From Pseudofrankia nepalensis (GTDB taxonomy: Bacteria; Actinomycetota; Actinomycetes; Frankiales; Frankiaceae), in assembly GCF_016786305.1 (NCBI RefSeq), contig NZ_JADWYV010000001.1: a stretch of DNA of 64,000 bases. One strand, given 5' to 3'. Of the stretch, positions 63,785 through 64,000 are shown piece by piece. Each line of letters opens with the position of its first letter. The first letter of the stretch is position 1. A model generated the notes under the pieces. That model had not been told where the DNA came from. It made no database searches and saw only the letters and a list, made by a program, of their open reading frames with translations. The position numbers and the translations under genes were made by a program.

Positions 63785-64000
63785 GGTCTTGAGGGCCTTG
63801 GCGCCGCCGGCGACGACGGCCGCGCCGGGGAGCATCCCAGCGCCGGCGAGGGCGGCCTCGGCCCACTGGCCGTTGAGGGCGTAGCCGACGGCCTGGGCGG
63901 AGCCGCAGACGGTACCGACGACACCGGGGACCATGGCGCAGTACTGGAAGAACGTACTGTTCGCGACCCAGGCACCACCGGTCTGCAGCGCGGAGAAGGT
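63785..64000 (-). repeat. 216-bp direct repeat (copy 2), identical to 55951-56166
   Basis: Pre-Hint coding region, runs to the window edge, so the repeat is probably longer. Confidence 0.85.

Larger units (their letters stand above)
62903..64000 (-). pseudogene. Hint + HNH/EndoVII-like nuclease toxin with in-frame TAG, 5' partial
   Basis: Runs in from the right window edge. The pre-Hint Ala-rich region and Hint (KSFAANTPVLLADGTTKPID, TEDHPFWSATDHRFERADEL, LRPDGR) are followed by TAG at 63401-63403, where related copies have Gln. After it the frame continues (SGLQPDTSRQALAYNLTVAD, IHTYYVLAGTTPVLVHNCGD). The toxin tip has LGDRIEIHHADQMPGSPIHE and LDQVVHRGPGSQLHPNAN, the His-rich core of HNH/EndoVII-type (LHH-like) nucleases, ending LWYDNWPG. 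Except for the stop codon it is intact. Amber readthrough or a restart after the stop would give a functional tip. Confidence 0.75.

Noticed and set aside
1..64000. rRNA operon, complete tRNA, prophage structural genes or CRISPR array
   Set aside because: None seen by eye anywhere in the window. A covariance-model scan would be needed to exclude small RNAs.

Overview
The window is high-GC, gene-dense and full of broken genes. A Scr1-type HTH regulator with a DUF397 partner and a divergent anti-sigma-like ATPase (WhiJ-type locus), GTG/TTG starts, ATGA/GTGA gene overlaps and many IS families point to a filamentous actinobacterium. Frankia or a relative is the best guess, by inference only. The stretch reads as an accessory, island-like region rather than core chromosome.

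Layout. 1-4.4 kb: an NB-ARC ATPase cut by the left window edge, with at least 27 near-identical 32/36-residue repeats interrupted by a 100-N assembly gap, then a double hairpin. 4.4-15.5 kb: small uncharacterised genes mixed with decayed ones (two aminoglycoside-phosphotransferase remnants, a TPR regulator, a GNAT, IS1380 and IS3 fragments). 15.7-20.7 kb: a tightly coupled operon of a methyltransferase, a HEPN-like/NACHT/FGE-like fusion, a cold-shock-like small protein and a two-TM CorA-like protein. This is the best candidate here for an undescribed conflict or defence system. 21.1-22.0 kb: an IS256 fragment fused to a broken DUF4291 gene. 22.8-26.8 kb: the WhiJ-like locus with a palindromic candidate operator and a run of coupled accessory genes ending in an XRE regulator. 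27.5-30.4 kb: a TIR-STAND-repeat protein whose expected catalytic Glu is Gln. 33.0-33.8 kb: a second copy of the XRE module. 33.9-39.0 kb: an IS graveyard (IS256 with a 214-bp MITE-like element in its terminal repeat, IS5 remnants, a complete IS110 gene). 39.5-41.2 kb: a TerD-DUF2510-TerB-like-HNH fusion. 41.9-47.6 kb: a T4SS-like conjugation cluster without a visible relaxase, then a methyltransferase.

48.7-64.0 kb, almost all on the minus strand, is an array of RHS/Hint polymorphic-toxin cassettes, read from right to left. At least seven Hint-domain copies or fragments are followed by different toxin tips (HNH-like, EndoU-like, deaminase-like, barnase-like and four of unknown class). Nearly every tip is followed at once, often overlapping, by a candidate immunity gene (barstar, two SUKH/SMI1 and several unknown families). 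Most toxin parts carry frameshifts or stop codons while the immunity frames stay open, and IS fragments (IS701, IS5, IS66, integrase-type) sit between cassettes. The array looks like displaced toxin tips and a retained bank of immunity genes; the intact upstream RHS gene would lie beyond the right edge.

All functional calls come from reading motifs by eye. No database search was run.
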